A DNA stretch of 64,000 nt from an uncultured Flavobacteriales bacterium (lineage in GTDB: Bacteria; Bacteroidota; Bacteroidia; Flavobacteriales_D; Crocinitomicaceae), in assembly GCA_903945495.1 (NCBI GenBank), contig CAJAVU010000023.1, positions 1 to 64,000 on the forward strand, read 5' to 3'. The notes under the pieces are model-generated. The model worked only from the letters and a program-made list of their open reading frames with translations, did no database searches and was not told the origin of the DNA. The translations under genes were made by a program, and so were the position numbers. Positions 37,771-47,512 of this stretch are shown piece after piece (positions within the stretch are counted from its first letter, which is position 1; every line of letters begins with the position of its first letter).

Positions 37771-40700
37771 ATGAAACGAAACAAAATAATCATCGGTTCT
37801 GCCGGTTTAGTTGCATTAGCAGCGTTTTTTGCGGTTTCTCCTTGGGGGTTTAAATCTTCTGAGGGTTCGTATTCTAAAAAAGATTTACCTTCTTTAGAGT
37901 CTAAATCTGCTGAAGATGCAAAACAATGGCTTAGTGCCAGATATATTGACCAAGCAACTGGACAACAAATCACGAAAGAAAAATTGGAATTAATTCGTTC
38001 ACAAATCAGAAAGGCTCCAGTAAGTAAAGCTATTTCGTTTGTTGAACAAGGTCCAGATAACATTGGTGGTAGAACAAGAGCCATTCAAGTTGACCGTAAT
38101 GATGTTAATCATTTATGGGCTGGTGGTGTTTCTGGTGGTCTTTTTGTGTCGAACAACCGTGCTAATCAATGGGAGCGGGTTGATTCATACATCAACGCAG
38201 GAGCTTCTCCGTTTATTTCGAGCATGACACAGACGCCTGATGGTACATTGTATGTTGCTACAGGATCGAATCAAGAGTCATGGGCAGGAAATGGAGTTTG
38301 GTACACAACAGATAATGGTGCTACTTGGGCTTCTATTCCAGGAACAGCAAGCTGTACTGAGTTAGCTTCAAATAATGTAGACAACTATGTTTGGTTAGCA
38401 ACAAACTCTGGTGTTCGCAAATGGAAACTAGGAGATGCTGCTTTAACGAATGTTACTGTTTCTTCAGGAGCTTGTAGCACAATTCAAATGTCTAAAGATG
38501 GACAAGTAATTGTGGCTGCAATTGGTTCGAATAAAACATTTGTATCATCTGACGGTGGTTCAACTTGGGCAGATCGTTCAGGAAATGGAACAAACGTTGT
38601 TGCATCAGGTGCACAGCGCATTGAATATTCTATTTCACATGCTCGTGTAAATGGAACGTATTCATTATATGCGGTTCGTACAGGTTCTAACCTATTAGGT
38701 ATGAATGTTTCTCATGACGACGGTGCTACATGGTCACAATTTATCGGCCCATCAGGTACACCAAGTAACTTAGATATTTACAGAAATCAAGGTACATATA
38801 ATTCAATTGTTACTGTTGTTCCGACAGACAATGAAAAAATCTTAATTGGTGGTATTGATATTTGGAAATGGAAACAAACTGTAGACAATCCTCCATCAGG
38901 TGGATTTGAAAAATTAACAGAATGGTTCTTGCCCCAATTTGCTCCAAAATATGCGCATGCAGATAACCACGAAATGAAATGGGATCAAACGAACCGTTTA
39001 TACATCGGTAATGATGGTGGTATTGGAGTTACGGATGACTATGGTGATACGTGGTACCCAGCAAACAGAGGTTACAATGTTACACAATATTATGGTATTG
39101 CTTTCGACCGTGAAGGTGCTGTAATGGGCGGTGCTCAAGATAATGGTACAACATACAACGACCACACTTTATCTACATTCAAAGAATTTAGAGAAGTAAA
39201 TGGTGGTGATGGATTTGCTTGTGAAATCTCTTTCTACAATACTAAAGTAATGTTCTCTTCAGTATATTACAACTCAATTTCTCGCTCTGGTGACAAAGGT
39301 TATACATGGAGTTCATTTGTTCCAAGCTTCCCAAGTTCATATGCAGCTGCAGGAACTGAAGGTTCAATTCACCCATTTGTTACTTCTTATACTTTAGCAG
39401 AAAATTATGATACAAACTCTGAAGATTCTGTTCTTTTTGTAGCAACTCAAGATTATGCTGCTGGTTCAGTTATTAAAATCCCAAGTAAGGCTACTGGTGA
39501 TTCAATGACATATACGACTCCTACAGCGTTGTACTTTGATGATACATTGCAGTATAACCCAGCATTGACGACTATTGATTACAACTGTGTGAACGCATTA
39601 AACGGTCAAACAGTTTATCTAGGAAATTATCCTTGGACACCTTTCGCAAGCGCGTCTCAAACAAATCCACCAACTATTGGAGATTCATTGTTGGTTGATT
39701 TCCCAACGGGTGAAGATACTGTAGTTGTTCAAAGTGTTGGTACATATAATCACTACTTCGGTCAAAACGCTGTAACTGGTGAAGTATTCAGTATGGGTAA
39801 CGAAACGGTTGCTTACAATGTTGCTTGGGATACAATCAAAGTTCAAGATCCTTACCAATCATGGTTCGTAATGTATGTGAACATCAATGGTGGTGAGTTA
39901 TGGGCTACAAGAAATGCGACTCGTTTATCTGTTTTAGATCCAGCTTGGATTAAAATTGCTAAAGGAATTGGAAGTGAATTCGGTTCTGGAAGTAACGGAA
40001 ACATGCGTGTAGATTTAGAATTCTCAAAAGATTTAAATCACCTATATGTTGCTGCAGGAAGTGGTGTTTGGAGAATTGATGGATTAGGAGATATTTATAC
40101 ATCCGATCCGAATTTCAAAACCAAGGCCGGTTATTGGGGAACGGGCTTAGTCAATTTACCATCGGCGACATCGGCGACAAAAATTACGACAACAACGTAT
40201 GAAGGTATTGCTGTCAACCCAAGTAATTCCGATGACTTAGTTCTATTTGGAGGATTTAGTTTAGGAAACAAACGTTCATTAAATGCAACTGCTGCAGTAC
40301 CAACGTTTACTTCTTTAACAAACATCACTTCTCCAAACGTTGCTTGTTATGATGGTATTATCGATAGAGATGATTCTGATATCATTGTTGCTGGTACATC
40401 AGAAGGTGTATTCGTTACTGAAGATGGAGGAGCAACTTGGTCAAATGCATCAGCAGGATTTGAAGGAACTCCAGTATTCCATGTTCGTCAATCTTGGAGA
40501 ACTTGGGATGAAGGAAACCGTCGTCCAGGTGAAATTTATGTTGGAACGTATGGTCGTGGAATCTGGGCATCTGCTGCATACTTAGGTATTGGTGAAACAG
40601 GTGCTGATGGAAACCAAGTTTTCAAAACAAAATTGAAAACATATCCTAACCCAACAACTGATAACACAACATTGACATTCAACTTATCTGAAACGTCAAA

Positions 40701-40878
40701 TGTGAATGTAATGGTTTACAACATCTCAGGAAGATTAGTAAAAACAATTACAAATAGAAATGTACAAGCTGGAGCTCAAACTTTAACAATTGATGCTCAA
40801 GATTTACCTAACGGTACTTACATTGTTAAGTTCATTGCTGGTAAACAAAATGAAACAGCGAAATTCATTAAAATGTAA
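37771..40878 (+). CDS. Secreted beta-propeller (BNR/VPS10-like) protein with T9SS type A sorting domain
   Basis: 1035 residues. A hydrophobic N-terminal segment (IIIGSAGLVALAAFFAVSP) serves as signal peptide. Asp-box/BNR repeats typical of sortilin-like and sialidase propellers recur (TTDNGATWAS, SSDGGSTWADRSG, SHDDGATWSQ, TEDGGATWSNAS). The C-terminal 80 or so residues, from KLKTYPNPTTDNTTLTF to the end KFIKM, are a classical type A T9SS sorting domain, cleaved when the protein is exported by the machine at 7.4-13.7 kb. No catalytic triad seen; adhesion or glycan binding is possible. Confidence 0.88.
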   Translation: MKRNKIIIGSAGLVALAAFFAVSPWGFKSSEGSYSKKDLPSLESKSAEDAKQWLSARYIDQATGQQITKEKLELIRSQIRKAPVSKAISFVEQGPDNIGGRTRAIQVDRNDVNHLWAGGVSGGLFVSNNRANQWERVDSYINAGASPFISSMTQTPDGTLYVATGSNQESWAGNGVWYTTDNGATWASIPGTASCTELASNNVDNYVWLATNSGVRKWKLGDAALTNVTVSSGACSTIQMSKDGQVIVAAIGSNKTFVSSDGGSTWADRSGNGTNVVASGAQRIEYSISHARVNGTYSLYAVRTGSNLLGMNVSHDDGATWSQFIGPSGTPSNLDIYRNQGTYNSIVTVVPTDNEKILIGGIDIWKWKQTVDNPPSGGFEKLTEWFLPQFAPKYAHADNHEMKWDQTNRLYIGNDGGIGVTDDYGDTWYPANRGYNVTQYYGIAFDREGAVMGGAQDNGTTYNDHTLSTFKEFREVNGGDGFACEISFYNTKVMFSSVYYNSISRSGDKGYTWSSFVPSFPSSYAAAGTEGSIHPFVTSYTLAENYDTNSEDSVLFVATQDYAAGSVIKIPSKATGDSMTYTTPTALYFDDTLQYNPALTTIDYNCVNALNGQTVYLGNYPWTPFASASQTNPPTIGDSLLVDFPTGEDTVVVQSVGTYNHYFGQNAVTGEVFSMGNETVAYNVAWDTIKVQDPYQSWFVMYVNINGGELWATRNATRLSVLDPAWIKIAKGIGSEFGSGSNGNMRVDLEFSKDLNHLYVAAGSGVWRIDGLGDIYTSDPNFKTKAGYWGTGLVNLPSATSATKITTTTYEGIAVNPSNSDDLVLFGGFSLGNKRSLNATAAVPTFTSLTNITSPNVACYDGIIDRDDSDIIVAGTSEGVFVTEDGGATWSNASAGFEGTPVFHVRQSWRTWDEGNRRPGEIYVGTYGRGIWASAAYLGIGETGADGNQVFKTKLKTYPNPTTDNTTLTFNLSETSNVNVMVYNISGRLVKTITNRNVQAGAQTLTIDAQDLPNGTYIVKFIAGKQNETAKFIKM

Positions 40879-40894
40879 TTCCTATTAACGCAAT

Positions 40895-40928
40895 AAAAAA
40901 AGGGTTGTCAATTTGGCAACCCTTTTTT
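40895..40928 (+). terminator. Intrinsic terminator after the T9SS cargo gene
   Basis: Stem AAAAAAGGGTTG / CAACCCTTTTTT with a 9-base loop; strong stem with T-run. Confidence 0.85.
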
Positions 40929-40968
40929 ATTTCACACATTTTTGAAGCAATATTTAAAGGAGAAATCC

Positions 40969-40976
40969 TACATTTG
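40969..40976 (+). promoter_or_regulatory. Putative lpdA promoter -7 box
   Basis: TACATTTG fits TAnnTTTG, 21 bases before the lpdA ATG. The nearest TTTG (40941-40944) is 24 bases upstream, slightly longer than usual. Confidence 0.4.
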
Positions 40977-40997
40977 TAACCTATCAAATCAAAAAAA

Positions 40998-42401
40998 ATG
41001 AGTTCTTACGATATTACAATTATTGGATCTGGGCCTGGTGGTTATGTAGCTGCAATTAGATGCGCCCAATTAGGTATGAAAACAGCCTTAATTGAAAAAT
41101 ACGACACATTAGGCGGAACATGTTTAAATGTAGGTTGTATCCCTTCAAAAGCATTGTTGGATTCATCTGAGCATTATCACAACGCTATTCATAATTTCGA
41201 AGAACATGGAATTATCGTTAAGGATGTGAAAGCAAACCTAGAGCAAATGATTAAACGTAAAAGTGAGGTTATTGCTCAAACGTGTGCTGGAATCAAATTC
41301 TTGATGGACAAAAACAAAGTAGATGTGTTGACTGGAGTTGGTTCATTCGTGGACAAAAACACGATCAAGGTGAAAGATAACAGTGGAACTGAAACGACTA
41401 TCAGTACAAAAAATGTAATTATCGCAACAGGTTCTAAACCAAATTTCTTCCCAGGAATGGAACCAGATAAAAAACGCATTATCACTTCTACCGAAGCATT
41501 AAAAATGACGGAAATCCCGAAAAAAATGCTTGTGATTGGTGGTGGAGTTATTGGATTAGAATTAGGTTCTGTTTACGCACGTTTAGGAACTGAAATCGAA
41601 GTAATCGAATTCGCAAATACGATCATTCCTACAATGGACGCAACCTTAGGTAAAGAACTTACGCGTGTATTGAAAAAAGAAGGATTTAAATTCAACCTTG
41701 AGCACAAAGTTCAAAAAGTTGAGAACGTTGGTGATAAAGTTGTTTTAACTGCATTGAATAAAAAAGATGTTGAAGTTACTTTCGAAGCTGATTACTGTTT
41801 AGTTGCAGTGGGAAGAAAACCATATACAGAAGGATTGAACCTTGAAGCTGCTGGTTTAAAAGTAAACAACAAAGGTCAAGTTGAAGTAAATGACCATTGT
41901 CAAACATCTGTTCCGAATATTTATGCTATTGGTGATGTTGTTCGCGGAGCAATGTTAGCGCATAAAGCTGAAGAAGAAGGTGTTTATGTTGCTGAACAAA
42001 TTGCTGGACAAAAACCGCATATCAATTACGGTTTAATCCCAGGAGTTGTTTACACGTGGCCAGAAGTTGCTGCAGTTGGTAAAACAGAAGAAGAATTAAA
42101 AGCTGCTGGTGTTGAATACAAAGTAGGTTCATTCCCAATCAAAGCATTAGGAAGAGCGCGTGCAAGTATGGATACTGCTGGTTTAGTGAAAATTCTTGCT
42201 GATAAAAACACAGATGAAATATTAGGTGTTCACATGATTGCTCCACGTGCTGCGGATTTAATTATGGAAGCTGTAACAGCAATGGAGTACAGAGCATCAG
42301 CGGAAGATATCGCACGCATTTGTCATCCACACCCAACGTATTCTGAAGCAATCAAAGAAGCTGCTTTGGACGCAACAGATGCACGAGCATTACACGTATA
42401 A
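40998..42401 (+). CDS. lpdA: Dihydrolipoyl dehydrogenase
   Basis: 467 residues. FAD flavoprotein (E3) that reoxidises the lipoyl groups of 2-oxoacid dehydrogenases and the glycine cleavage system. The FAD motif is TIIGSGPGGYVAA; the redox disulfide is C42-C47 in GGTCLNVGCIPSK; the NAD motif is VIGGGVIGLELGSVYARLG; the C-terminal catalytic His-Glu pair lies in CHPHPTYSEAIKE. Stands as a single-gene unit with its own promoter and terminator. Confidence 0.97.
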   Translation: MSSYDITIIGSGPGGYVAAIRCAQLGMKTALIEKYDTLGGTCLNVGCIPSKALLDSSEHYHNAIHNFEEHGIIVKDVKANLEQMIKRKSEVIAQTCAGIKFLMDKNKVDVLTGVGSFVDKNTIKVKDNSGTETTISTKNVIIATGSKPNFFPGMEPDKKRIITSTEALKMTEIPKKMLVIGGGVIGLELGSVYARLGTEIEVIEFANTIIPTMDATLGKELTRVLKKEGFKFNLEHKVQKVENVGDKVVLTALNKKDVEVTFEADYCLVAVGRKPYTEGLNLEAAGLKVNNKGQVEVNDHCQTSVPNIYAIGDVVRGAMLAHKAEEEGVYVAEQIAGQKPHINYGLIPGVVYTWPEVAAVGKTEEELKAAGVEYKVGSFPIKALGRARASMDTAGLVKILADKNTDEILGVHMIAPRAADLIMEAVTAMEYRASAEDIARICHPHPTYSEAIKEAALDATDARALHV

Positions 42402-42420
42402 TACGATACAAAATCATAGT

Positions 42421-42450
42421 AAAAGCCCCGAATCTACGGGGCTTTTTTTT
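42421..42450 (+). terminator. Intrinsic terminator after lpdA
   Basis: Stem AAAGCCCCG / CGGGGCTTT, 6-base loop, then T-run. Confidence 0.88.
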
Positions 42451-42533
42451 GTGTCCAAAAGTTGGAAAAGTTGGAATTTGTTTGAATTGTTAAAGAATCT
42501 AAAAAAGCGCATAAACTAAGTTGTTCTTCGTTT

Positions 42534-42543
42534 GTTATATAAC
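42534..42543. promoter_or_regulatory. Palindrome before the TetR-like gene, possible operator
   Basis: GTTATATAAC is a perfect 10-bp palindrome flanked by TTT and (T)AAA that extend the symmetry. It lies 13 bases before the TetR-like start codon, where an autoregulator would bind. Confidence 0.35.
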
Positions 42544-42556
42544 TAAAGCAAACACA

Positions 42557-43192
42557 ATGGCAACAAAAGAAAAAATCACCAAAGCGTACATCGAATTCGA
42601 ATTAATGAATGGTCGAGCGCCACATTCCGCATTCGAATTGTGCAAGAAATTAAAAATTGAAGAAGCAACCTTCTACAAATCGTTTTCAACCTTGAATGCG
42701 ATTCGTGAAGAAATCCTTGTCAATACACTTTCGACAACCTTTGAGATAATTGAAAATGATCCTGAATACCAAGGATATTCTGCTAGAGAAAAAGCACTTG
42801 CTATCTTTTATACGCTTTTTGCTCAATTGGAGAAAAATCGCTCTTACTTTTTGGCTAAATACAGTTCCTTAAAAGAAGCACCTCATCAATTCAAAGAATG
42901 GGATTCATTTATGAAAACCCTAGACATGCGTTTGAATGAAGTTTTGCAAGAAGCGAAAAGCTCTCAAGAAATCATCGATCGACCATTGATTGGCGAACAT
43001 TACCACAAAGGATTCAAATTAATTTTCTCCTATGTTTTCCGTGTTTGGATCAATGATACTTCTGCAGAATTTGCTACAACTGATGCTGCCATCGAAAAAA
43101 GTGTGAATCTAAGTTTTGATTTGTTGGCCACTTCCCCACTCGATTCCATTCTTGATTTTGGGAAATTTGCGTTTAAAACAAAAGTCTTTTAA
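42557..43192 (+). CDS. TetR-family-like transcription regulator
   Basis: 211 residues from ATG 42557 (MATKEKITKAYIEFEL); a longer reading from 42521 starts in the leader and is rejected. An N-terminal helix-turn-helix (residues about 20-50, with SAFELCKKLKIEEATFYKSF) is followed by an all-helical ligand domain. TetR-type regulators normally repress nearby genes. The downstream ABC1-kinase gene starts 2 bases after its stop, so the pair is one operon, probably autoregulated. Confidence 0.75.
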   Translation: MATKEKITKAYIEFELMNGRAPHSAFELCKKLKIEEATFYKSFSTLNAIREEILVNTLSTTFEIIENDPEYQGYSAREKALAIFYTLFAQLEKNRSYFLAKYSSLKEAPHQFKEWDSFMKTLDMRLNEVLQEAKSSQEIIDRPLIGEHYHKGFKLIFSYVFRVWINDTSAEFATTDAAIEKSVNLSFDLLATSPLDSILDFGKFAFKTKVF

Positions 43193-43194
43193 AC

Positions 43195-44505
43195 ATGAGC
43201 GCCGATAAAGGAATGGACAAAATTCCAACATCCAAAGTTCAACGCGCAGCAAAAATCATTGGGACCAGTGCGAAAGTTGGTGGAAACTACGTGAAATACT
43301 TCGCTAAAAAGACCATCAATCCTAGTCTTACAAAAGATGATTTGCACAGCGACAATGCCAATGACATCTATAAATCCTTAAGTGAATTGAAAGGAAGCGC
43401 TTTGAAAGTTGCGCAAATGATGAGCATGGACAATAATGTACTACCACAAGCGTATCAAGATAAATTCTCACTCGCTCAATACAATGCACCTGCTCTATCG
43501 TTTCCCTTGATTCAAAAAACGTTCATGCAACAAATGGGTAAAAAGCCCCATGAATTGTTTGATTCATTTTCGAAAGAAGCAATTCATGCTGCGAGTATTG
43601 GTCAAGTGCACGAAGCGCGCAAAGGAGATTTACATTTAGCAGTTAAAATTCAATATCCAGGAGTTGCTGATGCGATTTCATCCGATTTAAAACTTGTAAA
43701 GCCATTAGCCGCACAACTTTTAAATGTGAAAAGTTCCGAAATCAAACTGTACATGGATGAAGTGGAAGCGAAATTGATTGAAGAAACCGATTACGAATTG
43801 GAACTCATTCGTTCGACTGAAATTGCTCAAGCATGTTCTTCACTTAAAGGACTTCGATTCCCAACATATTATCCAGAACTATCGAATAAGCGCATTTTAA
43901 CGATGGATTGGATTGAAGGTGAAATGTTGCCCGAATTTCTTGCTAAAAAGCCTTCACAAGCGCTAAGAAACCAAATAGGACAATCGCTATGGGATTTCTA
44001 CTTGTACCAAATGAAAGTTGTTCGCAAAGTACACGCTGATCCGCATCCAGGAAATTTCATTGTTGATAGTGAGAATAATCTGTGTGTATTGGATTTTGGA
44101 TGTGTAAAGGAAATTCCGTCTGAGTTTTTTGACAACTATTTTCAGCTATTGAAACCAGGTGTGTTTGAGGATACCGAACGTTTGTATTCCTTGTACTACA
44201 AACTTGATTTCTTCAGAAAAGACGATTCGCCAGAAACAATTGAGTTTCTGAAAGAAGTCTATCACGAAATGATTTCCTTGCTGTCTAAACCATTTTACAC
44301 AGCAACTTTCGATTTCTCCGACAAAGCGTTCTTTACGCAAATCTATACGATGGGTGAAGGATTCTCGAAGAATAAAACCTTCCGCAAAATGAACAATGCA
44401 CGCGGTTCAAAAGATGCGATTTACGTAATGAGAACGTTCTTCGGCTTGTATTCCTTATTGCATTTATTGGAAGCTGAAGTACAATTGAATTATACCTTGG
44501 ATTAA
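43195..44505 (+). CDS. ABC1/UbiB/AarF-family atypical kinase
   Basis: 436 residues. UbiB-fold kinase. The N-terminal extension has ALKVAQMMSMDNN where the family KxGQ motif is expected (here KVAQ, Gly to Ala). The Ala-rich loop is HAASIGQVHEAR, the ATP Lys is in AVKIQYPGV, the catalytic loop is HADPHPGNFIV, and the metal-binding segment is LDFGCV. Members support ubiquinone/isoprenoid lipid metabolism through ATPase activity; here menaquinone or lipid homeostasis is possible. No membrane helix at the C-terminus. Preceded by its presumed TetR regulator. Confidence 0.87.
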   Translation: MSADKGMDKIPTSKVQRAAKIIGTSAKVGGNYVKYFAKKTINPSLTKDDLHSDNANDIYKSLSELKGSALKVAQMMSMDNNVLPQAYQDKFSLAQYNAPALSFPLIQKTFMQQMGKKPHELFDSFSKEAIHAASIGQVHEARKGDLHLAVKIQYPGVADAISSDLKLVKPLAAQLLNVKSSEIKLYMDEVEAKLIEETDYELELIRSTEIAQACSSLKGLRFPTYYPELSNKRILTMDWIEGEMLPEFLAKKPSQALRNQIGQSLWDFYLYQMKVVRKVHADPHPGNFIVDSENNLCVLDFGCVKEIPSEFFDNYFQLLKPGVFEDTERLYSLYYKLDFFRKDDSPETIEFLKEVYHEMISLLSKPFYTATFDFSDKAFFTQIYTMGEGFSKNKTFRKMNNARGSKDAIYVMRTFFGLYSLLHLLEAEVQLNYTLD

Positions 44506-44524
44506 TCAGATAAACTTATAAAAC

Positions 44525-44557
44525 AAAAAGCCCAGTAATTTCTTACCGGGCTTTTTA
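44525..44557. terminator. Bidirectional terminator between the ABC1 kinase and the S46 peptidase
   Basis: AAAAAGCCC(A)GTAA / TTAC(C)GGGCTTTTT stem with A-run left and T-run right; serves both convergent genes. Confidence 0.85.
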
Positions 44558-44572
44558 AATTCTTAATAAGAA

Positions 44573-46711
44573 CTACTCCTTCACCAAGACCATTTCATCC
44601 ACTAAATGTTTCGCACCAGAGTATTTATCCATCACCCACATAACGTAGCGAATATCAACAACAACGTTTCTACAACGATTTGGATCAAACATGTAATCAG
44701 ACATTGTACTTTCCCATGTGCGGTCAAAGTTCAAGCCCATTAAGTTTCCGTTTGCATCAATTACCGGCGAACCAGAGTTTCCTCCTGTTGTGTGATTTGA
44801 ACCTGTGAAACATACCCACAATTCACCATCCTGCGCATAATCGCCATAGTCTTTGTTTTTGTGCATTTCCAACATGCGCGGCAACAATTCAAAATCAGGA
44901 TTTCCAGTGTTGTATTTCGCAATGATTCCATCCAATGTTGTGTGTTCAGTATACGCCATTCCATCTGTTGGAGACGAACCTTCCAATTGTCCGTATGTAA
45001 TTCTCAATGTACTATTTGCATCTGCCCAATGTTTTGCATCAGGGAACATTTCATATTTTCCTTGTACATACACTTTCAACAAAGCATTCATTTGATCATC
45101 AAACGCTTGGTATTTTGGCAATACATTTTCTTTGAAATCCTTTGTCAATTTTGCGTACAATTTGAAACCTGGATCCTTAGCAATTGCTTTTACTGATTTC
45201 TCTTTGAACTTTTGCAAGAAAGCAACATAACGATCTTTATTTGTAAGAATCGATTTTGCGAAAATTGCTTTTGACAATCCATTCACATAATTTACATCTG
45301 CAATAGATTCTGCATCTACGTTTACTTGCGTAAAGTATTCCATCGTCAACAAATCAAAAATCTTTTGATCGACTCCAGCGTCATAATTTTTGAAGAAGCT
45401 ATCAGCACCTTTTATCATTTTATCAATCTGTGCATTCAACTCACCTTTCTCTTTGTATTTAGCATAGTTCGTTGTTAAATCGTCAATCGCTCGTGCCAAT
45501 TTATAAAATTCTGGTCCAACATATAAATACTCAATCGCCATCGAATAACGGAATTCCCATTCACTTCCTTCTGCAACCAATTTATTCATTTGATTGACCA
45601 ATTGACCATACGCTCCGTTCCATTTATCATTCGTCGCGGCCATGTCATTGTATTCTTTTTCTTTCCCAATTTTAACGGAAACTCCATCCAAACGTTTTAA
45701 TCCGTCTACTTGTCCAATCCATTTTTTATAGGCATTCGCAATACTTGCTTGTTTCGCAGAATATTTGATACGAATTTCATCAGACGAACGCATCGCAGCA
45801 TCAATCACACTCAATGATTTCTCACGCATTTTGATTCGCGCCGGACGTTCTTTTTCAACGATAAATTTCAAATAACCTGACGCAACGTGCTGTTCCGTTT
45901 CTCCTGGAAAACCATACACCATTGTAAAATCACCTACTTTTCTGTTTTTAAACGAAATTGGCAAGAAATGAATTGGAGAATATGGAACATTGTTCGTTGA
46001 ATACTCAGCTGGTTTGTTGTCCGTTCCAGCATAAATTCTAAAAACAGAAAAATCTCCTGTATGTCTTGGCCAAACCCAGTTGTCTGTGTCACCACCAAAT
46101 TTTCCAATTGAATTCGGAGGCGTTCCAACCAAACGCACATCTTTAAATACTTCTTTCACGATAATGTAAAAGTGATTTCCAAAATTAAATGGTTTGATTT
46201 CCGCTTCATAATGTGTTCCAACCGTTGCATCTTTGATCAATTGCTCCATGTTTTTACGCATCGCTGCAGCGCGTTTCTCAGCACTTTCAGATTCTACAAC
46301 ACCAAACATTACAGAAGCCGTAACATCATCAATTCGCACCATGCGTGAAGCTGTCAAACCAGCGTTTGGTAATTCTTCCGCGTAATTTTTAGCCCAAAAT
46401 CCATTCTTCAAGTAATCCTTTTCAAGCGATGAATGCGATTGAATTTGTGAATAACCACAGTGATGGTTTGTCAACAACAATCCTTTTCCTGAAACCAATT
46501 CAGCAGTACAACCACCACCAAAATGCATGATTGCATCCTTCAAACTTGAATGGTTTACATCGTAAATATCCTTTGCTGATAATTTCATTCCTTTCGCTTG
46601 CATGTCTGATTCAAAGGCAGAAATAACAGACGGAATCAACATTCCCTCTTCTGCGAAACAGTTGATAAATGTGATGAATGATAAACTTAATGATACTAAA
46701 AACTTTTTCAT
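44573..46711 (-). CDS. S46-family dipeptidyl-peptidase, DPP11-like (Asp/Glu-specific)
   Basis: 712 residues with a signal peptide (1-20, ending NCFA). Chymotrypsin-type S46 peptidase that removes dipeptides from peptides in the periplasm. The His region is TNHHC at 81-85; the nucleophile is S646 in GGNSGSPV. In DPP7/DPP11 the residue 18 places after the catalytic Ser sets specificity (Gly in DPP7, Arg in DPP11, numbered 673 in Porphyromonas, Ser 655). Here that residue is R664 in NFDRT, so preference for Asp/Glu at P1 is predicted. Length fits DPP11 (about 720). Supports growth on peptides. Confidence 0.9.
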   Translation of the reverse strand: MKKFLVSLSLSFITFINCFAEEGMLIPSVISAFESDMQAKGMKLSAKDIYDVNHSSLKDAIMHFGGGCTAELVSGKGLLLTNHHCGYSQIQSHSSLEKDYLKNGFWAKNYAEELPNAGLTASRMVRIDDVTASVMFGVVESESAEKRAAAMRKNMEQLIKDATVGTHYEAEIKPFNFGNHFYIIVKEVFKDVRLVGTPPNSIGKFGGDTDNWVWPRHTGDFSVFRIYAGTDNKPAEYSTNNVPYSPIHFLPISFKNRKVGDFTMVYGFPGETEQHVASGYLKFIVEKERPARIKMREKSLSVIDAAMRSSDEIRIKYSAKQASIANAYKKWIGQVDGLKRLDGVSVKIGKEKEYNDMAATNDKWNGAYGQLVNQMNKLVAEGSEWEFRYSMAIEYLYVGPEFYKLARAIDDLTTNYAKYKEKGELNAQIDKMIKGADSFFKNYDAGVDQKIFDLLTMEYFTQVNVDAESIADVNYVNGLSKAIFAKSILTNKDRYVAFLQKFKEKSVKAIAKDPGFKLYAKLTKDFKENVLPKYQAFDDQMNALLKVYVQGKYEMFPDAKHWADANSTLRITYGQLEGSSPTDGMAYTEHTTLDGIIAKYNTGNPDFELLPRMLEMHKNKDYGDYAQDGELWVCFTGSNHTTGGNSGSPVIDANGNLMGLNFDRTWESTMSDYMFDPNRCRNVVVDIRYVMWVMDKYSGAKHLVDEMVLVKE

Positions 46712-46852
46712 ACGCTAAAATGATAAGTTCCAAAATTAAGTAAAATGATTCGAAATGTGCCAATTAAAGGACAAACGAGCTCACTCACTTATTAACACAG
46801 GATTTTCGCCCTTTTTCGGTAATAATTCGAAAAAAATAGCAACTTTGTGATT

Positions 46853-47512
46853 ATGGAAATAATGAATCAAATTTTTCGTCTAGGAGTTGTTTTTGCCATC
46901 TTCGGATTTATCTGGGGAATTTTTGAGCTTGGATTAAATGTAATGAGTGGCGGCAGAACGCGTACAATTGCAGAGGTTTATTTTATTAAGGCGTTCAAGT
47001 ATTTATTCTTGGTAGATGTTACCTTTTTGTTTTGTTTGGACGATGCACAAAATTTGATTTCAACGTTTAACATCGTTATTGCTGGCTTGGTTTTATTAAC
47101 GTATTTCGTTGGAAAATTTCAAAATCAGCAGAATAAAATGGCCATGTTTCAGATGATGGGAGCTGGAATGACACCAAAGCAAACCACTTTTAATATGCGA
47201 GTTGAAATTGGAGTAATTGTATTGGCAATTGGCGTTTTTAGTTTATTTATTTTCTATCCGGATATTGCTAAAAACCCTATTTCCATTTGGTTTCACGAAA
47301 GCATTATCAACATTGAAGACACTCCAGTTTTCGGTTTTATTTTCAAAGTAATTGGATTCTTCTTTTTGGTGAGTATGATTTTCAAAATGTTGAATGGTTT
47401 CAACTATTTGATTTCAGGAAAACCATTTGTTCAAGCGAGTTCGTCATTTCAATCGTTCACGAAAAATAAGAAAGACGACGAATTTGACGATTACGAAGAA
47501 TTGGATAACTAA
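46853..47512 (+). CDS. Integral membrane protein of unknown function
   Basis: 219 residues from the ATG at 46853; a GTG two codons upstream is possible. About five membrane helices (near 6-28, 42-58, 65-83, 118-138, 162-182), with a charged C-terminal tail (KKDDEFDDYEELD). No motif recognised. It is convergent with coaE and overlaps its 3' end by four bases. Divergent from the DPP11 gene across 141 bases. Confidence 0.65.
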   Translation: MEIMNQIFRLGVVFAIFGFIWGIFELGLNVMSGGRTRTIAEVYFIKAFKYLFLVDVTFLFCLDDAQNLISTFNIVIAGLVLLTYFVGKFQNQQNKMAMFQMMGAGMTPKQTTFNMRVEIGVIVLAIGVFSLFIFYPDIAKNPISIWFHESIINIEDTPVFGFIFKVIGFFFLVSMIFKMLNGFNYLISGKPFVQASSSFQSFTKNKKDDEFDDYEELDN

